From positions 4,464,001 through 4,528,000 of the forward strand of contig CM007990.1 in assembly GCA_002189035.1 (NCBI GenBank): a stretch of 64,000 nucleotides of DNA. The letters are read 5' to 3'. The first letter of the stretch is position 1. Every line of letters starts with the position of its first letter. The notes beneath the pieces are model-generated. The model was given only the letters and a program-made list of their open reading frames with translations, did no database searches and was not told where the DNA came from. The translations under genes and the position numbers were made by a program. The DNA comes from Utricularia gibba (lineage: Eukaryota; Streptophyta; Magnoliopsida; Lamiales; Lentibulariaceae). This document shows positions 1 to 10,991 of the stretch, in pieces.

Positions 1-459
1 AATGTAGTTGTTCTACTCATTTTTAATTTCAAGATAATATCAAAACTTTTGACTTGTAATCATGATCAAGATGAATTTCATATTGATTTGAATTTAAATA
101 AAAAAAATAAGAAAATGTATTAGACTTACATGATAAAAATTCGATGTACTTATTATTTAAGTACCATCTATAATCACAAAAAAAAAATTTATTCGTAAGT
201 ATTAGAATAAAAAAATTTATATGGAACTTAAAATTAAAATAATTAAATATAAAAAATTATAAATCAATACTAGTTGATTCAACCTTATGTTTTTTTAATG
301 TAATTCATATTTTTACGTACTTGAACTTCACTTATTAATGCCATACCTCATCTTATCCTTCATTTCAATAATTACAAGTTAAAAAAAGGGCAAATCGTCA
401 AAGTCTAAGGTGAAACAAAATCGTATTTTGGCAGCCTCGAGTGTCCACCTACACTTAAC
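1..459. other. AT-rich intergenic sequence
   Basis: The stretch is very AT-rich with short poly-A and poly-T runs and no open frame with coding character. Its wording (interrupted A/T tracts, short TAATTCATAT-like motifs near 297-310) resembles stretches near 62.8-63.3 kb, so it may belong to a dispersed AT-rich repeat. I see no gene in it. Confidence 0.6.
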
Positions 460-705
460 ATACGATAAAGAGGCCCTAGCAGTTGAGTTAGCACCACCCA
501 CTTCCTTGGAGTCAAGGGTTCGAGGCTAAACCCGGCCCGATCTCCAAGGAATCGGGATTTAGTGCCTGCATCCAGAATCTCGGACCGGGCCGGCCACCAT
601 GGTCTTGGGCGGGTCCGGGGACATGAACTGGGCGGAGTGTCTCGGGTGGGCCGCCCCAATTCTCTCTTCCGGGGATTAGCCAACTATTCGGATTTATGTA
701 ATAAA
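460..705 (+). mobile_element. tRNA-derived SINE-like retroposon
   Basis: A GC-rich island of about 240 bases sits inside very AT-rich DNA. Its 5' part looks like a tRNA-derived RNA polymerase III promoter. An A-box-like stretch (AGTTGAGTTAGCAC, about 480-493) is followed at about 518-527 by a B-box-like GGTTCGAGGC. The body carries plant SINE-like wording (GGGATTTAGTGCCTGCAT near 553, and a GGGGATTAGCCAACTATTCGG tail near 672) and runs out into an AT-rich 3' end. The reading frame on the opposite strand is a by-product of the GC content and is not a gene. I did not find a clean target-site duplication, so the ends are approximate. A solo fragment of a larger element is the alternative. Confidence 0.55.
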
Positions 706-2254
706 ATTTAAGAATATAAAACTCTAATATAAATATTACCCCACCTGATATACTAATTAGTATTTTCTTTCGAATATTAAATTTAATTCTATAATATTTT
801 TTATATAAATTAATTTATTAAATGACTATAATTTATTTTCCTTTTTTTTACAATAAGTAAAAGGGGGGCTGGAGGGCATTCACACATTTATCCTTATCTT
901 TAAAACAAAGAATGATGCATGACATCATGACACCATCACCATGCCGTGCTTATCTTCCCCGGTTCCTTTAATTAATCACGCGACAGGTGGCGAAGCATGA
1001 TTGGACAGCGCGTTAGGTATGGATTTGTAGCATTGCGCCAACACACCCCACTACCCATTAAACAATGAGCCCTTGTTTGACTCTCAAGACTCATGCAAAA
1101 TGATTGTGAGGGAAAGAAAATCTCCCTCTACATTGAGATTCAAATTTTGAAATTATTTTTATTTCTAGAAAATTAGTCCATTTCTTTGGTGTTAAGGTGC
1201 AGCAGCTAAGCACGAGAGTTCGATAATTGGAGCAAGATTAGGTATCTTTTTAGTGCATAGTGGCTCAATTATGTGACATGGGGGGAAATGAGGCCTCCCG
1301 TTCTTGAATTTAATTTAAACCCATTATTGTTGCTATTTCATTATAGCATGTAAAATAATGCCCCCCCCCCCCCCCCCGCCCCTTTTTTGCGGCATGTTTA
1401 GGTTTTGAGGTTGAAATATGAACAATTTTTTATAAATGGTTTTTTTTTTCAATTTCAAAATATTTTTTTTATTTTTGAAATTATTTTATCTAATTTATAA
1501 TTTATTTTTTCTTACTTTTTATTAATTTGATATTTTAAAAAATAAATTATATTTAATGAGTTTTTAATATATATATTTAAATCATTTTAAAAAGAAATCA
1601 AAATTCAACAATTTATGAATTTCAATGAGTATGAATTTATGAAGAAGAGGAGGTTTATGAATAAAGATTTAGTTCAAAATTCGAAGTTTAGATAAAAATT
1701 TAAAGATAATCATATAAGATTTATATAAAAAATTTTGATAGAAAATTTTATCGATATATATCACACAAATCCAATAAAATTTAAATCTTATTTTATATAA
1801 ATATCTTCTTTTCTCAATCATCTAGTATGATTTGAGTTCATAATAACGAGAATCATCAAATAATCGAATTGCATAAAACATTCATTGTTCGGAGTCCAAC
1901 TTGAGTGACAAAATCGAGCAATATTCTAAATTTCATTATGATGTAGATATATCATTGTAATAATTAGTTTTCGACGAGGAATTTCTAAGCACGAGTCGTC
2001 TGCATCGTGTATGATATGAATGTTAGAACTCCCAACGTCCCTTTTTTGTATTGTCCGCTAGTTAATGTGATAGTTACAGGATTATGACGTCATATTCCAG
2101 AACCTTAACATTATTAATTGCTATTAAAACATATTCAATAAATTAAAAAAAAAAGAAACCATGAATTATTCAAAGGAGTTATTCATTTGGTATGAAAAAA
2201 AGAACGTCAAATTCCATTTATATTACATCCATGTGATTAATGTGCGATTATTCC
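706..2254. other. Intergenic DNA downstream of 4CL, with a long poly-C run
   Basis: This is AT-rich spacer with no convincing gene. At 1361-1377 there is an uninterrupted run of 17 C followed by GCCCC. Between about 1430 and 1800 the sequence is dense in poly-T and poly-A tracts. The bases just before 2255 are the 3' flank of the 4CL gene, which is read on the minus strand. Confidence 0.6.
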
Positions 2255-4380
2255 TTAATTTGGATATCCAGCTGCTAATTTCGATCTCAATTCCTTTCGC
2301 AGTATTTTCCCAGAAGGGCTCTTGGGAATCGCGTCGACGAAGAACACCTTCCCGATCCTCTTGTAGAACACAACCTGCTTCGATACAAACTGCTTGATGT
2401 CATCTTCCGTCACGCTTGCGCCTTTGGACTTCACGACAAAAGCAACCGGAATTTCTCCCGCGTCCTCATCCTTCATCCTGTTACGCAAGGATCATGTAAA
2501 GAAGATGGGCAGGGATTGAACAGTTCCACACGTTTTTGAGGGGAGAGGGCTTACGGGACGACGGCGGCGTCGGACACGGCGGCGTGAGTGAGGAGGAGAG
2601 CCTCCAGCTCCGCCGGGGCGACCTGGAATCCTTTGTATTTGATGAGTTCCTTGAGACGATCGACGATGAAGAGCTCGTCGTCGGCGTCGATCAACCCGAT
2701 GTCGCCGGTGTGAAGCCAACCGTCTTTGTCGATGGTTCTTTGAGTAGCCTCGAGGTCATGAAGGTAACCTGTCGTGTACACGAGTTGAGTAACCTGATAT
2801 AGAAAAAGGATGGTTTAAAGGGTGCAATGTGGGTTACCTTTCATGATCTGATCCCCGCGAATGCATATTTCTCCGGGCTGGTTCCGGCCGAGGGAAGCTC
2901 CGGTCTCGGTGTCGACGATTTTCATCTCGGCGTTTCTCACGACGGTGCCGCAGGCGCCGGATTTGATCGCCATCGGCTCCTTGGCGAAGGCCAAGCACAT
3001 CGCTAGCACCGGCCCTGCCTCGGTCATACCATACCCCTGCCCATTTTCCATTTTTCATTATTAAATTAAAAAAATAAAAGGTAGTTGATAAATCATTATC
3101 GAATATACTTCTTAAAACGAAAAACGGTATATCCAATTTTTAACATTTGTTTAAAAAAATGATAAAAAAAAAGAGATATAAATGGGGCATATTAGAAATT
3201 TCACTATCCTTTAATCATTGTATTAGAAAATTGACTGTGGGTAACCTTTTTTTTAAATAACCCTATATAAATTAGAGAAAGGAGGTGACGAAGCCGAGCA
3301 CCTACTCCTGTGATGTGCAATCTACTAATGTCTAATTATAGAATTATTTGATTTAATTAAGATAGGATGTAAATGGTACCTGGCCAAGTTTTGCGTTAGG
3401 GAACTTGATCCTGACGGCGTCTTCGAGTTCCTTGCCGAGGGGGGCGGCGCCGGACATGACGGTACGGACGGAGGAGAGGTCGAATTTGTCGACGATGGGG
3501 CTTTTGACGATGGAGAGGACGATGGGGGGACGAAGGGGCCGATGGTGACTTTGTATCTCTGGATGAGGTCGAGGAACTGGGAGATCTCGAACTTCTGCAT
3601 GATGAGAATGGCGGCGCCCACGCGGAGGCCGCAGAGGAGGACGGAGTTGAGGGAGTAGATATGGAAGAGGGGCAGGACGCAGAGCAACACGTCTTCGCTG
3701 TGGAGGTAGAGATTGGGATTCTGGCCGTCCACTTGTTGGGCGACGCTGGTGACCAGCCCTTTGTGCGTGAGCATCACGCCCTTTGGGAGGCCGGTAGTCC
3801 CGGAGGAGTAGGGCAGCGCGACGACGTCGTTGGGGTGGATTTTCACCGCCGGCATGTCGCTCTCGTCCGCGGAGGAGAGCTCCGTGAAGTGGAGGCACCC
3901 GGGAGGCGGGGAGTCGATGCAAATGACTTTTATGCCCTTATCCAAAGCGAAATCCATCACCTTCTCCACGTGGCAGGAGACGGTGATGATGAGTTTCGCG
4001 GCGGAGGCGGTGGCCTGCTTGATCACCTCCGCGGCGGTGAAGAAGGGATTCGCCATGGTGGTGATGGCGCCGATGTGGGAGGCACCCAGGAAGGTCAAGA
4101 CGAATTCCGGCGAGTTGGGGAGGAGGAGCATGATGGTATCCCCCTGATTGATCCCCAGCTGGCTCAGCCCCGCCGCCACCTTTCGCGATTTCAGCTCCAC
4201 CTCCTGGTAGGTGAAAACTTCCCCCGTGGCGCCGTTGATCAGACACGGGCGCGAACTGAACTCCGACATGTTCTCGAAGCAATAGGAGTGAAGAGGCAAG
4301 TGCTTGGGAATGTAGATATCCGGCAGCTTTGATCGGAAGATAATCTCATCTCCCTTTACAGTCATCGTCTCGATCGCCAT
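2255..4380 (-). CDS. 4CL: 4-coumarate:CoA ligase (frame broken by a 1-base loss)
   Basis: The encoded adenylate-forming enzyme converts hydroxycinnamic acids to CoA thioesters, feeding lignin and flavonoid synthesis in the cytosol. Four exons are visible: 4380-3380, 3036-2838, 2768-2555 and 2477-2255, all with GT..AG borders. The AMP-binding box I ([11 protein letters not shown]) lies near residues 192-202. The 4CL-typical FHIYSLNS segment lies near 239-246. Box II (GEICIRG) is in exon 2, and GKILRKELR near the C-terminus holds the catalytic lysine region. After residue 286 (PFVPP) the frame shifts: a C run at 3524-3529 has six bases where seven are needed. With one base added the CDS is 1638 nt (545 aa), the normal 4CL length. 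Without it the protein ends early. Either an assembly indel or a recent null allele would explain this, and I favour the indel. The family call is very secure. The substrate preference and class cannot be read. Confidence 0.93.
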
Positions 4381-4499
4381 TCCGGATCAAATATGAACAA
4401 GAACCGAGACCAGAATGTGGAAAGGGAGAAGGAATTGAGGGCACAACTGTCTTTGGGAGCTAGTTGAACCTGAAGACGAAGACCGGATGCGATGGAGTA

Positions 4500-4506
4500 T
4501 AAATAT
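4500..4506 (-). promoter_or_regulatory. Possible TATA-like element of 4CL
   Basis: Read on the minus strand this is TATTTATA-like, about 120 bases upstream of the 4CL start codon. This would place transcription start near 4470 with a short leader. It is weakly supported because the motif is not a perfect TATAAA in that orientation. Confidence 0.3.
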
Positions 4507-4522
4507 TGGAGAGAATTGGTGA

Positions 4523-4714
4523 GGTTGGTAAACAGATTTGGGTCAAAGGGGAAATTGGTGGTTGTTGTCAGGGTATTTCCGAGAATTCACATCCTCTCCA
4601 ACCTCCTTTGATAGTGCTGTGTGGTTGGTTTTGGGGTTGGTAGGTAAAGGATGTTATGCGCAGGATGCTGACTGAGTGAGAAAAATATGTGCCACGTAGG
4701 ATTCACCTACCAAC
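4523..4714 (-). promoter_or_regulatory. Cluster of AC elements (MYB sites) in the 4CL promoter
   Basis: On the minus strand ACCAACC occurs at 4529-4523 and at 4629-4623, and ACCTACCAACC (overlapping AC-I and AC-II) at 4645-4635. ACCTACCAAC also occurs on the plus strand at 4705-4714. They lie about 145 to 335 bases upstream of the 4CL ATG. AC elements are established R2R3-MYB binding sites that co-ordinate PAL, 4CL and other phenylpropanoid genes, mainly in lignifying xylem. Four in under 200 bases is well above chance and supports a lignin or phenylpropanoid role for this 4CL. Confidence 0.7.
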
Positions 4715-5273
4715 ACCAAGACCAGGAAGATATTCACCCAAAAAAAGAAAAAAAAAACATGTTCAAACTTGAAACAATGACTGAAATTGTGACATAATAT
4801 AAAATAAAACGTAATTTATGTATTTAAATTTAAAATACGTTTGATAGATGAATTTAAGTATATTAAATAAATGTATATAATAACTTTAATATAAAATAAA
4901 TTTTTTATTTTTTTTTCATAAAGAAGTATATAACAATTCAATTTATATAAAACTAATTTTAAATGAAATCATAATTACCTAATATTTATATTAAATAAAA
5001 TATTCATTTATAACTAGGATTTGGGGTTAAATGTACTAATATTCAAGCCCAGTGGCAATTCCGTACGAGCCTTGGGAAATGGGCTACAATGAATATTGGG
5101 CCTGGGATCCAACTGTTTTAGGCTGTGATAGGTTGGTTGGGAAGCCCAAATGAATTGGCCCCATTTCCGTAGCGGCATTTTGATTGAATTCCAAAGGCGC
5201 AAAACAGCATTGTAGCAAAACCATCTATGAAACCTCGGCGGTTCGCTGGGGAGCGGAGGGGAGGGGGGAGGAA
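4715..5273. other. Spacer between 4CL and the U2A' pseudogene
   Basis: The first half is AT-rich and featureless. From about 5040 to 5165 the base composition becomes mixed and there are several TGGGCC or GGCCC motifs, which look like the remains of a site II-type housekeeping promoter belonging to the U2A'-like pseudogene that follows. Confidence 0.5.
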
Positions 5274-6955
5274 ATGGTTAGGTTGACGGCGGATTTGATG
5301 TGGAAAAGTCCTCATTTTTTCAACGTCATTCACGAGGGAGAACTGGATCTGCGATGTGGCCTGGTGCCACTCGCGTTGCCATTGCTTTGCAGTTGATTGA
5401 AATCTGAGGTATTGTTTGTGTGTGGTTTTTGAATAATGCACATGGAACAAGATTGCTGTCATTGAAAGCGTTGGTGCTAACTGAGGTAATTTTGTTGTGT
5501 ATTTAGGTGTTCTTCTTGCTTGTGGACATTGTCTTGCATGGAGTTTCATGATGTAGAAACCGTTTTTTATCGTGTTGTTTTATTGGAGCGATTAGGGTGT
5601 TCACTTGGTTGCTATTATTTTGGTTGGGTACTTGCAAAACCCGAAACCCCATATTGCTTTTGTTGTTCACAGACGTTTTTTTGTTTTTTGATGCAGGATC
5701 AATTTGACACTATCGATATATCTGACAATGAGATTGTCAAACTCGAGAATTTTCCATTGATGAGCCGCCTTAGTACTTCGTTAGTTAACAACAACAGAAT
5801 TACTCGCATCAATCCTAATTTGGGAGGTACCACCTGATTTGTGATTTGGGAGCTGAAATGAGTTCTTAAATGGAAGGAAGGCGTTTAGACTAACAACAGG
5901 TTGACTAACCTGGTGGAAATTGATCCTCTCGCATCACTCCCGAAGCTGCAGTTCCTTAGTTTGCTAAACAGAAATATTACTAAGAAACCCAATTACCGCT
6001 TATATGTTATTCACGAGCTCAAGTCATTGCGCGTTCTAGATTTCAGGAAAGTTAAACAGAAGGTCAGTATGGATAATAGGTTTGTGTTTCAAGCCTCAGC
6101 TTTTTCCGCAAGCTTTTTTTTTGTCAAAATGGAAGTTGCGGTTATTTCTTGTTGCATAAACCAGGAAAGTAGTATTTTGATGGCAATGTTTCAACCCTCA
6201 AATGATCAGTGCACTATGTGAACTGTGTAGGCTAGGATCATCGCTTTGATTATTGTGTACATTTATGATTGTGTTTAATATCTGCTTCAAATGGCAAGAG
6301 GAGCGGCTTGAAGCCCATAAGCTGTTTGCTTCTGAGGAAGCTGAATACGAAGCTAAACGAGAATATGTTTAGACATTTGTACCCAGCGAGGTTCCTAGCA
6401 CCCAAGATTTGAACACAGAGGAACCAATTACTAAACCAGCTGCCCCAACACCTGAGCAGATTTTAGCTATCAAGGTATTGTTGACCATGCTAACGCTTCC
6501 TTTATCATCTCCTTTTACGTTCTATTTGAAAGTTGTGTGATTTGTCTCTGTGAGTTCTAATTTCATTTTACTTCCATGCAGGCCGCCATTGTTAACTCAC
6601 AAACTCTTGAAGAGGTGGCTAGGCTTGAACAGCTAAATTTCATCTCCTAGTCTACATGGGAAGTGAAACATAAACTTATCATTTCCTTGTCATTCATCAT
6701 ATCCAGGCACTAAAATCAGCCCAACTTCCAGCTGATCTCAATCTCATCGACACTGCTAGCACACCAAAAGCTGAAACCATCCGACAGGATACCGATACTA
6801 AAGGTACAAAGGGGGAAGCTAAAAGCCAGGAAACTGAAGCAGGGGATGAGGCTGATGAAATGGAACAGGTACACTATATGTGCTTCACGTATTCCCACTG
6901 CATATGAGCAACATCTTCATCATTCATTTGATTGATCTCTTTCAGGATTAAGGTG
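5274..6955 (+). pseudogene. Decayed U2 snRNP protein A' (LRR) copy, introns retained
   Basis: The intact protein is a leucine-rich repeat component of U2 snRNP that binds U2B''. Recognisable blocks in order are MVRLTADLMWKSPHFFN from 5274, DQFDTIDISDNEIVKLENFP in 5697-5826, NLVEIDPLASLPKLQFLSLL near 5905-5965, a lysine/glutamate-rich stretch around 6300-6480, and AAIVNSQTLEEVARLEQ near 6585. The first exon loses frame after ELDLR. The EFLPKLHTLVL part of the LRR is reduced to unreadable remains near 5860-5890. There is a TAG at 6370-6372. The splice donor expected after ...RLEQ (about 6634) reads CT instead of GT. The introns survive, so this is a DNA-level duplicate and not a retrocopy. A fully working gene is unlikely. 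Confidence 0.8.
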
Positions 6956-8049
6956 GTCCTCATATCTCCACCTCCCGTATTGAACGTAAAGCATCCTTGT
7001 TGCACTTCACGAACGTTGTAGATGGTGTCTTGTCTTCTGCAAGTTTTGTAGCACAGCAAAAGGCTCTAGCTTGTCTTCTGCAAGCATCGCAGGTGTCAAG
7101 CATGTGCGGGACGGGAAGACGATACCCCGACTTCTCTCAGATTACTTCGCATAAACATCGCCTCTTATGGGATCGGAGATGGCTTCCTGGCGATCGGAAT
7201 CCTGAACATGCACCATGTTGCGGAAGACTGAAAGCTTCAAGAACTTGTCTGCCTTCTCCGCGACCTATTCCGGCACCTCCATTTCCGGCAAGCTCTTACT
7301 TGACTTTCTCAATTGCAGGTGTGGTGCGCCACCGCGAACAGCCCGAATCCTACAGATAACGTTACGATCCCTGCCGCCGTAAAAACCGGCGCATTGAAAG
7401 CAAACTCGGAATCCGATGGGCTGTCTGAATGTCGGTGTTCACACACTGAAAGCGAATTCGGATTATTTTCTTACTGTGGTTTCACGCGTTGGCAGAAGCG
7501 ATGGGAGGCGGGGGAGTAAGGCTGCTGATCGGAAGCGGGAAGCCTCGCCGTGGAGCGGCTGCCACTGACATTCTTACCCCTGGAATTACCATGAATGCAA
7601 GGCAAACAAAGCAGACGTCCGTGACAAAGGATTATAACTCACCGGCGAAGGTATTCACACGCGCCGCCGTTCTCAAAGCCACTTCCGATTGACTACTATT
7701 CATCCTTACCAACTTCAAACCTCCCAAGGTCTCCATTGTAATTAATTATATACAGAATTGCAGCGAGAGCTACGCGTCATGAAATCATAAGCACACGTCA
7801 CCACAGAAACTTCTGCATACGCCACGTTTTCTCTCTCTCTCTCTCTCTCTCTCATATTCTAATCGTTGAACCTTTCACCGGATACTTTGGATTTATCAGA
7901 AGCTAACCCAGTTTTCCGGTAAGCCGGAACTAACTTGGTGTGCTGGCGTTTCCCATTCAATAAACTTGATCTGAATCTTCATTGGGATTACACAGCCATA
8001 CGTACCGTACACGCACAGTCAAAGCTTCAGTTGAATCCTCCATTGTCAC
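6956..8049. other. Unassigned region with a (CT)n microsatellite
   Basis: Mixed base composition with several short open frames (for example 7489-7692 on the plus strand, 67 codons). None has a recognisable motif, and their frames overlap without a coherent splice model. It may hold degraded coding sequence downstream of the U2A' copy, but I cannot name it. A (CT)11 microsatellite lies at 7831-7852. The part nearest 8050 is the 3' flank of the minus-strand mitochondrial carrier. Confidence 0.4.
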
Positions 8050-10092
8050 CTAATGGAGCTCCAGACTCTTTTTCATGGCTTCATAGACCAGGTACGTGAT
8101 GCTTGCAGCAGGGATGACCTTCAGGAGATTCGGGAAAAGCCCTTTGTAGAACCCTCTAACACCTTCACGCTTGTACGTCCTCCCAAACACCTCATGCATA
8201 CTACTCCTGCCGCGTTCAGCTTGCATTCTGCACATCACTCGAGAATGAATGGCAACGAAGAGTTCATTGATCGCAGGTGGAAATCTCACTGTTACCATTT
8301 ACCTCGTTCTGACAACCTGCAGTGGGTAAACACATGTAGCTCCCAAGGCGCCTGAAACTGTCCCGCAACTGATTTGCGTCAGCGGCCCAGGATCTGGAAA
8401 CAAGCACAAGCTCTGTGAAAGGGCCAAGGAGGAGAATTGAAGAATGTGTATACCTTCGTTATGAAGAATGTATTTCTTGGACACTTCTTTCAGTGTTTCG
8501 TATGCAGCTAGATCGATGCCGGCGTAAGGTATGATCCCAAGAAGAGATGGCAGCAGCCCCTTGTAAAGAGCTCGAGGACCCTCTTGAACTAAGATGTCTT
8601 TTGTCAGTTTCCCTAAACTTGGAACGCCCCCGCCATCACAAACATGTGTTTGCAGGCGAGTTTTGATGAGATCCATCGGATAAATGGCGGTCTGCGCCAC
8701 TGCTCCGGCGAGCCCTCCTGCACAGAGGAGGCTTATGCTTCCTATACCTCCATCACCATCTCCCAGAACGGATTTCAGCTTTTCAAAAGTGTAGAACTTT
8801 ATGGCGCTTTCAGGGCCAACCTTCAGCACATTTAGCCCGTTGCCTCTGTAAAAACCAGGAAACCCACCTTGCTTCCAGATGCTTTTCACTGCACTGCTGA
8901 CGGAGGCGTTTTCCGTCTGTACTTGCAATACTACCTTCAGGCGATCGAAGGGCGCAGTTACTGTACGCGAAGCAGCACCAGCTACTCCTCCAGCGATCAA
9001 GTACTTGGTGGCGTTGACGTGCTTGCTGACTTGAGGAATCACTGCCTGCTCGCCGATGTCCACCAGATACACCCTTTCCCAGTACCGGTAGATGTTCTCC
9101 ATGGTAACCTCGTGTGGATACAACAGCAGAAAATCCCTCCACTCTTCAAATGTAATGATCCCATTGTTGTCTTTGTCGACATGTTCCACGAAATGAGCAA
9201 GTTCATCGTCATTCAGCTCTATGCCTGCACAAGAACTGCCTCCACTTATAAGACGATAAATGAAACTAAGCAGCCAAAGAGTATCCTCAAAAAGAGCTCA
9301 ACAGTATGGAAGACATGAAGCTTGTGCCAAAGAATCCAGCTTACAGATAATAGGTTGGTATCTAAAGACAAGTGTGCGTTTGCTGGAAAAGAAAGTGATT
9401 CAGCTCATTCCAACAGGAAGGGGAAGAAACAAAGCTTGCTTAATGATCAGAGAAGCTGATATAAAACATGGAAAGCCACTGAGATTTCACTAAGCATGAA
9501 TAAATTTGTGCTCCTTGCGGTCATAATGAAAATCCCCATGTTGAATGTCGATTCTGCCGTTTCACAAGCCATGAATCTGAACTAAAACCCAATGTACACA
9601 TACATATGGCACAAGGAAATTCTTACGGCTATTTCAGCCAAGATAATGTACCAGCTTTGGCCAGAGCATTCCCCAGCTCCTCCGGCTGTATAGAACCACT
9701 GTGCTCCACATCAATCGCCTGAAAAATCGTATACAACTCCAGCTCCTTGTCATCCATATACTTTCTAAACTCCTGATAATCAACTCTACCATCTCGATTT
9801 GCATCGCAAACTTCCAGAAGCTCCTTAGCGAACTTGTAATCGGCAGGGATTTGCATCGCAGATAACCCCTTCTGGATCCGGGCAGAATCCAGATAACCCA
9901 CATTATCAGAATCGAAGAAACCAAACAAGCCTTGCAATCTCAACTCTCGCTCCTCCTTTGTCTCCTGCAGAGCCAAGAGCACGTGCTCCAGCGCCACTGG
10001 CTCGGGCTTCGGGTTCTACCGGGTCGGGCTTCGGGGTCAGTGGGTTCTGCAGCAGTCGTTGAAGCGATCGGAATCTCCACTCCCGCGGCCAT
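8050..10092 (-). CDS. Calcium-dependent mitochondrial ATP-Mg/Pi carrier (SCaMC/APC type)
   Basis: An inner-membrane carrier that exchanges ATP-Mg for phosphate under control of cytosolic Ca. Exons are 10092 (proposed start)-9652, 9224-8454, 8393-8303 and 8227-8050. The N-terminal half has EF-hands: the loops [35 protein letters not shown] and [13 protein letters not shown]. The C-terminal half has three mitochondrial carrier repeats with [16 protein letters not shown] and YPLQVVRTR signatures, and it ends MKKSLELH. The start needs care. The conserved frame begins [16 protein letters not shown] but is preceded in frame by a TAG at 10018-10016. The only good ATG (10092) is in another frame, and one extra C near 10004-10013 would join them. 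The gene is closest to plant APC1-3 carriers. The function call is firm, the N-terminus is not. Confidence 0.9.
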
Positions 10093-10514
10093 TTGAACCA
10101 GACAATGACTAATTGACTACGGCCGCCACTAAAAAAATGAATTCTTGAATCTGAGTTCCATGTACCCCGCACGAAAACCTAGATAAAAAAGAATAAAAAA
10201 CAGATTAACTCTTCTTGGTAAGAGGACCGGACAAGACGGTCGCTTTGATACAAACGTTTGAAACGAAATATGCATCCAAAAACAAGTTCGAAAAGATTGA
10301 AATTCCAAGACAAATCTTCAGAATTCCCAAATCGCACAGAACCCGCGTTCTTGAACAGCAACCCTTTGTGACTGGATTCCATATTTTACAAGAAAAATAT
10401 GAACTTGCTCTTAATTCTTGATGTGTTGAGATATGTACACCAGTGTTCACACACACCAATACATCTAAAATCTTCTTAAGAATCCCAAACTCCAAGATCT
10501 CCGACTTGCTCGTG
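10093..10514. other. Spacer between the carrier and the small gene
   Basis: This holds the 5' flank of the mitochondrial carrier and the 3' flank of the small minus-strand gene at 10515-10628. No other coding signal is seen. Confidence 0.5.
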
Positions 10515-10628
10515 TTAGTCCTTGGGATGCAGTAGGACTCTTGTGAGGGCCTGGAAAGCAATGGAAGCCATTCTCGACTTGATCTGCCCTCTCCTCGGCA
10601 CAAGCCTCATGCTGCTGCCACTCATCAT
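10515..10628 (-). CDS. Tiny basic protein of 37 aa (putative)
   Basis: A 38-codon frame (with stop) starts ATG ATG AGT on the minus strand and encodes a short basic product containing RLVPRRGQIKSRMAS near residues 8-22. It ends in HPKD. PRRGQIK-like cores occur, as far as I recall, in small uncharacterised plant proteins of 40-70 residues, so this may be a real member. I cannot name a function. No signal peptide or membrane segment is seen. A palindromic TATA box (10702-10709) lies about 75 bases upstream, which is the right distance for a short leader. An overlapping 73-codon frame (10465-10686) starts too close to that TATA box to be preferred. The product could instead be a non-coding transcript. 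Confidence 0.45.
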   Translation of the reverse strand: MMSGSSMRLVPRRGQIKSRMASIAFQALTRVLLHPKD

Positions 10629-10701
10629 CGTGTAATGATCCATCCGAGCGTACAGAACCAGTTACTGTATTTGTCACTGCTGGCATTCTAAAAGTTCATT
10701 C

Positions 10702-10709
10702 TATATATA
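10702..10709 (-). promoter_or_regulatory. TATA box (TATATATA core)
   Basis: The palindromic CTATATATAG stretch reads as a TATA box in either direction. On the minus strand it would place transcription start near 10675, giving a leader of about 45-50 bases before the 37-residue frame at 10628. Confidence 0.5.
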
Positions 10710-10991
10710 GAGAGACACGGGGACACGCGGGGGCAACTTGACACGATCCGGTTGAAAGTCAAGAACTGCGGGCATTTGATCTGTCTTGAGATCAATGTGA
10801 ACTGAGGACAAGAATTTGACCAAATGGCTGTTCCAAGATTTAACTCATAAAAAATTTAAAATATTAAATTAAAATAATTATTTTATTCTTTATAATGTAT
10901 TGAATTTAAGTAAATTTATTAGCAAAATGATTCGATTTATAATAATTATATTTTCATTTATTTATTCATTTGTCTTCTTTTTTTTGTGCGA

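Noticed and set aside
405-683. Minus-strand open frame of 92 codons
   Set aside because: It is the GC-rich reverse complement of the SINE-like element, with no ATG context or motif.
3661-4332. 223-codon plus-strand frame opposite 4CL
   Set aside because: It is a shadow of the GC-rich 4CL exon on the other strand.
7489-7692. 67-codon frame after the U2A' relic
   Set aside because: No motif, no splice logic and no promoter signal.
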